From positions 29,755,681 to 29,819,680 of the forward strand of contig OX421965.1 of NCBI GenBank assembly GCA_949128115.1: DNA of 64,000 nucleotides. Reading direction: 5' to 3'. Below are positions 34,961 through 45,757 of the stretch, in pieces. Numbering within the stretch: the stretch's first letter is position 1; each line of letters opens with the position of its first letter. The stretch comes from Anaspis maculata (Eukaryota > Arthropoda > Insecta > Coleoptera > Scraptiidae). The notes below the pieces were generated by a model, which was not told the origin of the DNA, did not search any database, and worked only from the letters and a program-made list of their open reading frames with translations. The position numbers and the translations under genes were made by a program.

Positions 34961-37182
34961 TATCAGCACTCCAATAGCCTTTAGGTAGTTAGGTACTACT
35001 GGTAATAAATCAAACCCATATAGCTTCCAAATTCAATCGCCTGAAACTTCTTCCCAACTTGTGATAATTTTGGTTTTCCTGTCGATTTTCATTAGGCATT
35101 ACCTACTGACAATTGGCCTTGAGAGAAATGTTTATTGAACATAGCCAAAATCTGCGGAATTGTAAAATGGAGTCCTTCGAAACTGGAGAAGGGTTTAAAA
35201 CTATTCAAACTTTTTCAGTAGAAGCCCTTTTTTCATGGGCATCTGATGGTGTGGACTAGAGACCAACAGGTGTGTTATTTCAGATCCCATAAAGGGCTCA
35301 TTTTTCTGCTACAAGTACCTACTGTCCAGTTCTCCGAGAAGTTTGCGCTTGTTCATTGAACCATGGGAATGTACCGTGATACCTACTATACTCACCTACA
35401 TACACTTAGCTACATATACCTGTCAACTTCACACAAAGCCACTATGCCAGATTCATTGAATTTAACCCGTGTACTACGGAGGTACTTTAGCGAGAGAGCT
35501 GGAGGTGCAAGCCCACACAGAAATGAGGTTCATGAGACATCCTTGGCCATTGAAATCATCAATCAACCGACTTACTAGAATACTGACAACTTTCGCATTT
35601 TTTTGAAGGAACTGACCAAATGTTGAAGATATGATGAGACACTACCTCCTGGACATCGATAATTTCGCAGTCTTAACTATTTTAACTAGACCTGGACATC
35701 TGATCTGACACTGGCATTTCGATAAAAATTATTTTGATAGAACATCTGACACACCGTAACCTAGTTACGTATCATTAGGGTAGGCCCAGCCGCACGCCCG
35801 GCAAACCCGCCGTCTCCCGGTGTTTTCCGAGATTCTAGGCCCAAACGACCGCCCAAATGCGGAACCATCCTTTGTAATAACCAGACCCGAACAGCCTGTA
35901 TAACGTCCCGCTATGCTACCCATCAAAGGAAATTGAAATGTATAGTAACATAATTCTGCCACTTCACTGTGTCTTATTGTTCCACAAAAGGTAAACTGAA
36001 ATTTGCTAGCCTTAGTCTCGCCTGCTTTGCTGCTCTTTTGCATTGCTTTGTAAGTGAAAGCAGAATGAATCGGTGAAATGTATAGGAGTATGCATGCATG
36101 TCAAAATAACCCTGTATTGCACTACACCGCTTTGAAGTTTGTACCTTTCTTTCTCGCCTGCGTTATTCACAAAATCGACATAAAAGAACTTTAAAAGCTC
36201 GGTAGAATGTTCCGAAGCTGAAGGAGCCGTTTTTTTTCACTCTCTAACATGGGATTCAAATGACTGAAATTGCTGGATACAGCTCACAGCCCGAGCGAAC
36301 AGGTAGGTAGTGAAGAGTGATGTAGCTGCCTGATGGCCGCATTTTCACACGTTCAAATGCGAGACATGTACTGCGAGGTGAAATATTCGCGTCACTAACT
36401 ATATCCATTTGCCTTATTTGTCAGACCTTGCCACCTACAAAGCCGGGGATATGCCATATTCCAGTTCCAGACGCGGGATTTTTCCCGGGAAAGAAAACAG
36501 CGAGTAATTAGAGGCCATTTGATGCTCATGAGAAAAATTCCGTTGAAGACTATGAGGCTATGTTACCGTCATGTCGATAAACTTGAGTCCTAATGGGTAG
36601 GTAGGTATATTTATTGTGGGATAACCATCCTACAATGGAAAGTTTCCTGCGAGAATCGTATATAATTCTCTCACAAAACGCAGCAACCCTATATTATGTG
36701 CGGAGCACACATTATTTGTATATTATCTTCAAAAATAAACCATACTATAAGTAGGCATTGGAAATAAAGCCTTTATTCTTTATTGTTTCCTCAATAGGTG
36801 CTTTCCTTTTAGCACAAAACTCACTGATCTGATCTAAGTTGGAGAGAGAAAGAGCGAGGAATCACATGCGCAGAAATGAGATACCACTAACAACTCAGGT
36901 CAGAATACTTAATTCAGGTTGTAAAAGGAAAGCACCTATTGTTAAACCGTGAATCTACGAAATCAAAGAAACCACTTTGTTGATGATCAAAGACAATTCC
37001 TTGTATCATCAAAAATTGTATTTTAAGGCTTACAAGACTTCGGTGCGGTGTTCATAGCCAAAGTGAACATTTATTTGTTCATAAGTAACCAGTAGTAAAG
37101 TAACAGAGATCAGCAGTAAAACAGATCATTATTGTACAATCCATTTGGGCGTTGATCTGATTAAAAAGGAGTGAATGACTTA
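34961..37182. other. Unassigned sequence between satellite and fold-back element
   Basis: No gene recognised. It contains the small inverted-repeat element at 36792-36941. Open frames (for example 35363-35578 plus, 35765-36043 minus) show no domain and overlap on opposite strands. Confidence 0.5.
36792..36941. mobile_element. Small MITE-like element, 150 bp
   Basis: The ends CAATAGGTGCTTTCCTTTTA and the complement pair perfectly over about 20 bases, with unrelated sequence between. The size and lack of coding content fit a MITE. No clear target duplication. Confidence 0.65.
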
Positions 37183-40100
37183 TAGGCCAGGCGGTAGGTC
37201 ATTCTGGATAGAAAAAAATCCGACCAGAGCTTTTATGGTGTCAAACTCTTCGTAAGGTCAGTAGGTATCTACCACTGAGTTTCCGTCCAAAAACGAGTTG
37301 TGCTGATTCCTCCACATCTGCCCAAAGGTAAAGGATGTCTTGAAGGTGCAAAAAGACCTGTTAAACCCCCGTACTTTTTCATTTTATTTGCCTCAATCCA
37401 AACGTACAACTCTAACGCAAACATTGGAACCATTTGTCATCATCTCTGTGCCAGTCTTACTGTTAAAAAAAAATTTTCTTTGTGCGGGTCAGATAAATCA
37501 CATTTAATTGTTTTTTCACACAAGAAAACGATGGAGCAACATGTATTTTGGATGTTTTCTGATAATTTGTACTCACTGAGCCCATTAAGAGCGTTAAAAT
37601 TTCAATAACAGCATTTTTGAAGATGTTGCCCGCTAAGAAGTGAATAATTTTTACCCGCCTGTTCAGCAGGAGTTTTTTCAATTTTACCAAACACCGTTCT
37701 CGAAAATTTTATAGGAAATGACAAGCTGGGACTGTTTTCTAATAGTACAGGAATTTTAGCTGAAATATCACTTCAACCTCAAAAAAAATACTGTAGTCGT
37801 GAAAATCACAGGTTCTGTTCAGAATTTTGTGCTCTTTCCAAATTTTTGGGTTTCAGAAAAATCCCATCGGAGGCTTTTTTTTTAGAGCTGTCAAAAGTCT
37901 GAAGACTGATATTTCGGAACAATTTCAAATTAAGCTCAATTTTTCATGAGATTTCAAGTATACACAGTTATGTGGAGACTGCAAATGTTGAGAATGAACA
38001 TATGAACAATTCTGAACCAAACACGATGGAAAATTTCATAGTTCTGTTGGAATATTCTGATTTTTTCTGTCAAATATATATGATACAGGGAAAATAGTAA
38101 AAAAATCACTGAAACCTTGGGAAAAGTATGGACGTCCTGAAAATTTCATATTCTGTTCAGAATTGGATGCCCTTCTACATACCTGAAATTGACAGGAATC
38201 CCACCCCGGGGTTTTGAGTTATTGGAGGGGGGGTGATCAGTTGCAACTCAAAATGGAGGGGATGAAACCCGTTAATCCATTGGATGCAAATACATCTTAA
38301 TTCGACGCATCTTATCTCGTTGATACCATTTTGGAACAAAAAGTGTCGATCATTGTTGAGGGGGTGGTCGTGGGAGGGGCGGAGCTCGGCTAGGTGATTC
38401 TTTTTGTTTTCCTGGTCATATATAACCGATCACGACAAGTTTAGTATCTTTTCCGACTAAATTGAAACTCCTGACCTCGAATCCGATGTGTAAATTTGAA
38501 TAGAAACAAGTTTGAACAAGTTAACTTGAAAAAACTTGTTTTTTTCTTTGGCAATTTTGGCAGTTTTTTTTTCACTGTTGGAGGTCTGAAATCCTCAAAA
38601 ATATTTCAAGAGCCATTAGATTCAAGTGTCTTTTTCGCGAAAATCATTCACTCAACGTATTATTTTGTTTTTTGATATTAAAAAATCAATTTGAACCTGT
38701 GAGTCGATCCAGCGTGGTGTCTACTACTGACCAGAACACTACAACATGCACCTGCAAATATAAATACCTCAAACTCAAAACCCTGCAGAGCGATCCATAG
38801 CAATTTTGTTTTATGTTATAGCAAATTCAATTCTGCAGAGATCCTCAAACTTTCAAAGATAAGTTATTATTTGTTCAATAGTTTGAGCTACTTTTATTTG
38901 CAAGCGCATGTTTTAGTGTTCTGGTTATTAGTAGAAACCGCGCCGGACCGACTCACAGGTTCAAATTGATTTTTAATATCCAGAAACAAAATATTACATC
39001 GAGTAGATGACTTTCGTAAAGGAGACACTTCAATCTGATGGACCATGAACTATTCTCTAGGGATTCAGACCTCTAACAGTGATGAAAAAATTGTCAAAAT
39101 TGTCAAAGAAAAAAACAAGTTTTTTCAAGTTAACTTGTTCAAACTTGTTTCTATTCAAATTTACACATCGGATTCGAGGTCAGGAGTTTTGATTTAGTCG
39201 GAAAAGATACCAAACTTGTCGTGATCGGTTATATATGACCAGGAAAACAAAAAGAATCACGTAGCCGAGCTCCGCCCCTCCCACGACCCCCCCTCAACAA
39301 TGATCGACACTTTTTGTTCCAAAATGGTATCAACGAGATATGATGCGTCGAATTGAGATGTATTTGCATCCAATGGATTAACGGGTTTCATCCCCTCTAT
39401 TTTGAGATGCAACTGATCACCCCCCCTCCAATAACTTGAAACCCCGGGGTGGGATTTCTGTCAATTTCAGGTATGTAGAAGGGCATTCAATTCTAAACAG
39501 AATATAAAATTTTCAGGACGTCCATATTTTTTCCAAGGTTTAAGCGGATTTTTTTACTATTTTTCCTGTATCATATATATTTGACAGAAAAAATCAGAAT
39601 ATTCCAACAGAACTATGAAATTTTCCATCGTTTTTGGTTCAGAATTGTTCGTATGTTCATTCTCAACATTTGCAGTCTCCACATAACTGTGTATACTTGA
39701 AATCTCATGAAAAATTGAGCTTAATTTGAAATTGTTCAGAAATATCAGTCTTCAGACTTTTGACAGCTCTAAAAAAAAAGCCTCCGCTGGGATTTTTCTG
39801 AAAACCAAAAATTTGGAAAAAGCACAAAATTCTGAACAAAACCTGTGATTTTCACGACTACAGTATTTTTTTTGAGGTCAAAATCTATTTTTCTTGGGCT
39901 ATAATGATATTATATCTGACTTAACCGCTGCACGCTTTTTGAAAGTGTAGGAAACTGATTTCTTTCGAGCGGTTCTATTTTACCCGCGTGCGGCCGTGCC
40001 CACTTGATATAGACCGGACTGATTACACAAGCTTAGAAATGTACTCTCTTCCAGCTTTGAAACACGACCATTGATGATAAAATAATGTATGATTTCTTCA

Positions 40101-40868
40101 TGAATCAATGTACAAAGTCTCAATAATAATGGTCGCGTTTTAAAGCTGGAAAAGAGTACATTTCCAAGCTCGTGTAATCAGTCCGGTCTATGTCAAGTAG
40201 ACACGGCCGCACACGGGTGAAACAGGACCTCTCGGGAAGAAAACAGTTTTTTAGATTTTCAAGTGCGTGCCGCGGTTCAGCCAGGTACGATATCGTTAGA
40301 GAAGAGTTTGAGCTTTTCATTCCTTATGAAATTTTCGCAAACGGTGTTTGGTAAAATTGAAAAAATTGCTGCTGAACAGGCGGGTGAAAATTATTCACTT
40401 TTTTTGCTGGCAACATCTTCAAAAATGCTGTTATTGAAACTTTAATGCCATAGATGGGCTCAGTGAGTACAAGTTATTAGAAAACATTCAAAATACATGT
40501 TGCTCCATCGTTTTCTTGTGTGGGAAAACAATTAAATGTGATTTATCTGACCCGCACAAAGAAATCTTTTTTTTTCAACAGTAAGACTGGCACAGAGATG
40601 ATGACAGATGCTTCCAATGTTTGCGTAAGAGTTCTACGTTTGCATTTAGGCAAATATAACAAAAAAGTACGAAGGTTTAACAGGTCTTTTTGCACTTTTG
40701 AGGCATCCTTTACCTTCGCGCAGATATGGAGGAATCAGCACAACTCGTTTTTGGGCGGAAACTCAGTGGTAGATAACTACTGACCTTACAAAGAGTTTGA
40801 CACCATAAAAGCTTTGGTCGGAGTTTTTTCCAGATTGTAGTGATTTTACCGACATACCGCCTGGCCTA
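37183..40868. mobile_element. Outer fold-back element (TAGGCCAGGCGGTA termini) interrupted by another element
   Basis: The left arm is split: 37183-37743 and 39902-about 40075 together pair with the uninterrupted right arm (about 40105-40868) around a centre near 40095. The ends are TAGGCCAGGCGGTA and its complement, with TTA directly outside both (37180-37182 and 40869-40871), a candidate 3 bp duplication. Without the nested element it would be about 1.5 kb with arms of about 740-765 bases. The frames at 37300-37608 and 40520-40783 lie in opposite arms and have no domain. Confidence 0.85.
37744..39901. mobile_element. Fold-back element nested in the left arm of the 37183-40868 element
   Basis: Arms of about 1 kb (37744-about 38790 and about 38860-39901) pair closely. 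The termini are TAGTACAGGAATTTTAG (left) and the complement of TAGCCCAAGAAAAATAG (right). TAA flanks both ends. The uninterrupted right arm of the host element reads straight across the insertion point, which fits an insertion with a 3 bp duplication. Internal sequence is clearly related to the 52202-54716 element, including a GGAGGGGGGGT box and a GACCAGAACACTACA phrase near the centre. No coding sequence. Confidence 0.87.
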
Positions 40869-42843
40869 TTAGGACACAAACTCTAGACGGTTCTTGTAAC
40901 GCACCTAATCGACAAAAGACAATTCAAAACGTCACCTGAAATACGATTTGTCAATTGACAGTGGCGTCTTGATAGCTTTGTTTTTCGTATAGCTACTGTT
41001 TTTCGACAAGAAAAATCATCGAAAGTGCTTCATTTCTTATGCCGATTACGGTCGACTGCAGATCAAATGTACAGCCCAGTCTTCCACGTGTTTATTTGCC
41101 TAGGCAAGTAATTTTGGTACTAGTGCTGAGTGATCATGAAACTTTATTGCATTATTCGTATTATATTTGCACAAATAATTGTCACTCCAAGCAAGTCATC
41201 AGGAGTCGGAACTCCGACAAGAACATAATATCGAGAGACTGCTGGGATATATTTTCTCGTAAGCACTATATCGAAAAGAAACAAACGATAATATCAACGT
41301 CGGAGATATATCAATCGTTACATAAGTGTGTGGATGTTGGCCAGTCAGCCAATGTGTTGTTATAGTGACACAGTGTGTGAAATACGTTGTGGTATTTTCG
41401 CCTGTGGGTCGTCACACTGTAAACAAACACACACACCACAGTCCTGCTGTTCCTCGCGGTCGCTCGGGCCATCAGGTCGCATCGTCGTCGGCCGGCACAC
41501 ACGCGGTCGACTTCAAAAACCGCCATGGGCACTCAGGCAAACACAATTTGACACATCTTATTCTGGAATGTCAAATTAGTTCAATTATTTTCAGAATTTC
41601 CTGTCAAGAGATGATGCGGTGTGTGCGGTCAGGGGATCAGAGCGCCAGTGATGTTAATGGTTGTTGGTTATTATGGGCTTTTCCAGGACATGTTGAAAGT
41701 GCAGACGCATTAGGAAAACTGGAAATAAATTCTAAAGATATGTTCTAAAGCCTCGCCACGTGTTTCTTATTTCAGGAGCGCGGCATTAGCTAAGTATTTT
41801 GTTTACAACGTTTCGATTTCTTTATCCTGCTGGTAAGCCCATTAGCTGGCGAACATATTTCTCAGGTGATGCAGTGCTGGATTAAGGCATAAGTAAACTG
41901 AGCAGATTTTTAGGGCATCAAGGCAATAGTTCAATTTTGTTTCCGGTGCCTTAAAATCTGTATTTCTTGGTGTTGATGAACCGGTTTGTGGCTCAATAGA
42001 AAATAAGATTCAAAGTACTGTTCCGGGGGCTGTTAAATGTCTCAAATCAATATTTTTCATATTATCAAAGTCTTGTCTAAGTAGGAACATATTGTGTCGA
42101 ATTGTGACGAGCCCAGCTATTTCAACACTATTTCAATCGATCAAGATTAGACGAGCCCAGCTGGAGACTCCGACGCGCGAATACGACACATACCTACCCA
42201 ACTGGCGGAGGAGCCGTGCATCGAGAGCTTGCGAAAAAATTCGCAAAATCTATCGTATTCTGAATCAATCGGTTCATTCGTATGATATTCATTTCTTTTA
42301 AAATGAGACCAATCACGCAGAAATTCAGTCTTTTACATTTTTCGCTGGCTTTTTCAACACCGGAATATCATAATAGAAGGTTTAATCCATCGTTTATCTA
42401 AATAGTTCCATTGGTCATCGAGTAGTGGCTCATTGTGAGAATAATAAGCGCTATTACTGTGAGAAAAAAACAAGAGCTCCTTCAACGGAATGTGTTTCGG
42501 TTATGCACCAGTCTCTCATTGGAAAGACGTTACGTATCAATCATTTTTTTTTAAAGACTGTTCGCGAGAAAATATAACTGTGAAGTGCTCATTTCGAAGA
42601 AGCTTCTCTCACAGAATTCCGTCAGGTGCCGCCATGTATTTCATATTAACTTATCCATCAATGTCTCATCTTCGAGACTTGAAAAAAATCTTTCGAATAT
42701 TTGCAATCTATTTCGCTAGGCTTTTTTTGTTGAACATTATACTGTAAAATTGCAGTAAAGCGCAATTGATGTGTAAATGATGAGTATATGTAGGTATCTA
42801 AGAAATAAATCCGCCTATTTTGAGCATTGAGATTTTTGATATA
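40869..42843. other. Unassigned sequence
   Basis: A CG-richer patch at about 41400-41530 contains an ACCGCCATGG start-like context followed by only a few codons. A frame of 140 codons at 41326-41748 has no recognised domain and overlaps others. Nothing here is supported as a gene. Confidence 0.45.
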
Positions 42844-42891
42844 AAGTGCTCGCCAATTGAAATGGTCCACCCAAAAAATTCAGTCACATTC

Positions 42892-43037
42892 ACCTCGGGT
42901 TCCACCAAAATTTTAAGAGCAGATTAAATCTATCACGCTGATAGTTGCTATGCACCGGCCAATAGGATGGCCAGTTGCTTAGTTACTATCAGAGTGATAA
43001 AGTTATCGCGTTGATAAAAGTTTGGTGGACCCCAAGG
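42892..43037. mobile_element. MITE (about 146 bp) nested in the fold-back left arm
   Basis: The ends CACCTCGGGTTCCACCAAAA and the complement of CACCTTGGGGTCCACCAAAC form imperfect terminal repeats that continue inward to a GGCC..GGCC centre. The opposite arm of the host palindrome lacks the sequence, so it is a discrete insertion. The flanking ACATT/ACATA may be a decayed target duplication. Confidence 0.8.
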
Positions 43038-43369
43038 TGACATAACTCTTGAATAAATAAACTATTTTGAATCGTTTTATGTTTTCTGATCAGCTCACAG
43101 ATTGGATTACAACATGTCATGGGCCGTTTTTGGTACAGGTGTTCCGTATTGATTATACAGGGCGCTCAATCAGGTACTGCATAAATGGAAAAGTTTGAAC
43201 TGGCTCCATTCCACAAAAAATGGTTTTTGGTTTTTTCTAAGTGTTTTAGGAATGATGTTGTTCCTATACCTTGAGGTAGTTTTCAAAATTTCAAGTCTAT
43301 CTCCTCCAATTACACAGTGATCTCAAAGATGCAACCTTCTGGTCTGGCATTTATATCTACAGGGTCTTT

Positions 43370-44061
43370 TTTTATGAATGTCATCATTTAAATGGCTTCT
43401 GACAGGCGAAGTAAGAAACTTATCAACAGGGGCATGGCAGCATCTTGTAGTTTATAGTTTCAAGTTTTGTTTGACATTACAACCACAGTTGTCAGCCATC
43501 AACTTTGTCTGCACAGTGCGACAGAACAAAATGTTGTCCTTGGCCATAGAAGGAAATAGTGTTAAAAAGTCACTTTGTTTCTTTTATGTAGGCATTCTCA
43601 AAGACCAGGTATTCACAGACGTAATCAGGGACATTATCTTGAGAAGAGAATCAAAAATATCTGCACTGAAGTTATGTTTCGAGATTCTGTGACACCCGCC
43701 CAGCACTGCATTTCTGATTAAAGACTTTTTTGGGAAACGGCGGCCATCACCTTGAAGTTGAACGAAGACAACTTTCACCGTATCAAAATTCAAACTCTAG
43801 GTTTCAATTTGTTACAAGTTTCGAGTGAACTGGTACAGACATGGAGGAGAATTTTGGATTTCAAAATAAAGAAACAAAAAAATGGCAACTTCAAGGCTCG
43901 TGGCACCGTGTACACGAAGTTGATGACTGCCAACCATGATTGTAGTGTCAAACAAAACTTGAAACTGTAAACTACAAGATGCTGCCATACCCTTGTCAAA
44001 AAGTTGCGTACTTTGTTTACCAGAAGCTTCCGTAATAGTGACATTGCTAAAAAAATACCTG
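43370..44061. mobile_element. TA-flanked palindromic element (692 bp) nested in the fold-back left arm
   Basis: The terminal repeats CAGGGTCTTTTTTTATG and the complement of CAGGTATTTTTTTAGC extend into arms of roughly 300 bases (including a TAGTTT-CAAGTTTTGTTTGACA phrase). TA borders both ends (43368-43369 and 44062-44063). The opposite arm of the host element is uninterrupted at this point. Tc1/mariner-type MITE is the likely class. The frames inside are mirror artefacts. Confidence 0.82.
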
Positions 44062-44689
44062 TATTTCAATTGTTGGTCGATTTTGGAAAATAGGGACTCC
44101 TGTTGAAGCTTGAAGCCACCCGCTTTTGGCGGGCCGAAAATAATCCGGAGGAAAATAATTCAAAGCCGTGAAATCGAGGTATGAGAATGTGAATATTCAG
44201 AGTCAAGGCATCATTAAAAGATGTCGCTAGCTATTTAATTCATTCGTGTAAATCCCGCGAAGCTCTATAACATAATTTACTGGCCCCTCTTCGAGATTCC
44301 ACAACCGCTCCTGCTGAACGTCCGGCGAAATGGTGAATTGGTGCATATGAAGTAAACCACCCGCACATCGAACCAACTAGTTGCTGCCGTACTCCTGCTG
44401 TGTTGACACGCCGTGCCTACTGCCTCCGCCCGCTGCCCGTCACCATCCGATTCACACGTGTTAGCACCGCCGGTCGCATTCTCCAGCGGCTTCTCGGATT
44501 ACCTGAGCACGGCTATACGCCGTTCGCGGTCGTTTTGGATGCAATATAAGATTCCGAATTGCTGGGAATGGAGGATATCGCCGGAGATTGACCGTGGTAC
44601 CTGGACCAATCCTCCTGGGCTGCCGTCCGCTCCCGACTTGTCGCGTCCGCTGCCGAGTGCTTCTGCGGGCCTGTTAGCGAAGAGTTTTA

Positions 44690-45240
44690 GTCCCCTTCGA
44701 GGAAGCTGAGTTAGAACCCGTTTATGTTGCGTCGCGACCCTCCTAGAGGCCGAAGCGTCGAAGCCCCAATGATGAGCCCCAGCCCACTTGGAAAATGACG
44801 AGTCGATTTCCCCCGGCTGATGTGTCTCAAAGGCCCCCTGGAGAAAGTCGAGTTGGAACCCTTCGGAGTCGTGTTTTGGTCCCCTTGGGGGCACGCTGAG
44901 TCGAGAACCCTCCAGGTTGAGTTTTGACCCTCCGAGAGACTGATGAGTTGCTTCCCCCGTTGAGTTGCAACCCGTCTCTAGGATGTCGTGTCAGAGCCCT
45001 TGGACGTTGAGTCTTGATCCGCCTCCAGGTGTCGAGTCAGAGCCCTCCGGCGACGAGTTCCAGCCCTTCTCCAGGTCGATGTGCCAAGGCCCTTCCGGTG
45101 TTGAGTTTCGACCCTTTTCCAAGTCGTAGAGTTGGGACCCGTTGACGAAGTGTTTCGAACCCCCTCCAGGATGCTGAGTCGCGTTCCCTCGACGGTGAGT
45201 TCTAGCCCACCTCGAGGATGTCGAGTTAAAACCCCTAAAT
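44690..45240. repeat. Degenerate GC-rich tandem repeats (roughly 30-60 bp units)
   Basis: Phrases such as GTTGAGTT..GACCC, GTCGAGTCAGAGCCCT and CCCCTCCAGGATG recur with variation for about 550 bases within the 2.9 kb insert. They read as a decayed minisatellite. Confidence 0.65.
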
Positions 45241-45741
45241 GATCCAGGCCCGATAGAAATGAGGTTTCTCGTTTCGGTATCTCGTGTGGCGGAGTGATGA
45301 CCTCGACGAGCGGGAGGTTAGTCTTGGTGAGTTGGGATAGTTGCTTACGGTTAGGCTTTGTCGGAAAAATGTATGATGGAGCTCACGCGTGCGTTCTGAA
45401 TCTGCCTGCACGTGCTGGTATCTGCGCTACTGTCTGCCGTCAGGTACAGCCACTTTCAAGCCTCGTCCTTTGTTGGATACCTTCATAGAAAGGTATTCGC
45501 GCTCTTGGGCCCTCTGGACTTGGCTTTGTGACTGCGGTACTCAGAGCACCGGACCTAGTGGGTTAGATCTGGAAACCCGCGGGTGAGCTTCCTCTGCGTT
45601 TCTGAAGCTCCCAGTTATTCGGAAAAAGTAAATTTTGAGAACTACGGGAAAAATCAAGAAATTGAAATAAAATAGAATCGCGTTGAGATCGGGGTTCGGA
45701 CCCTGCCGTAGAGTCGTAATTGTTGATCGGATTGATGGACA

Positions 45742-45757
45742 CCCCCCCCCCCCCCCC
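45742..45757 (+). repeat. C16 homopolymer run
   Basis: Sixteen consecutive C in an otherwise mixed sequence. The length is liable to assembly or sequencing error. Confidence 0.9.

Noticed and set aside
41326..41748. 140-codon ORF in a CG-richer patch
   Set aside because: Overlapping frames on both strands are of similar length, with no domain or splice-supported structure.
45688..45702. tRNA B-box-like GGTTCGGACCC
   Set aside because: No matching A box, acceptor stem or cloverleaf could be found around it.
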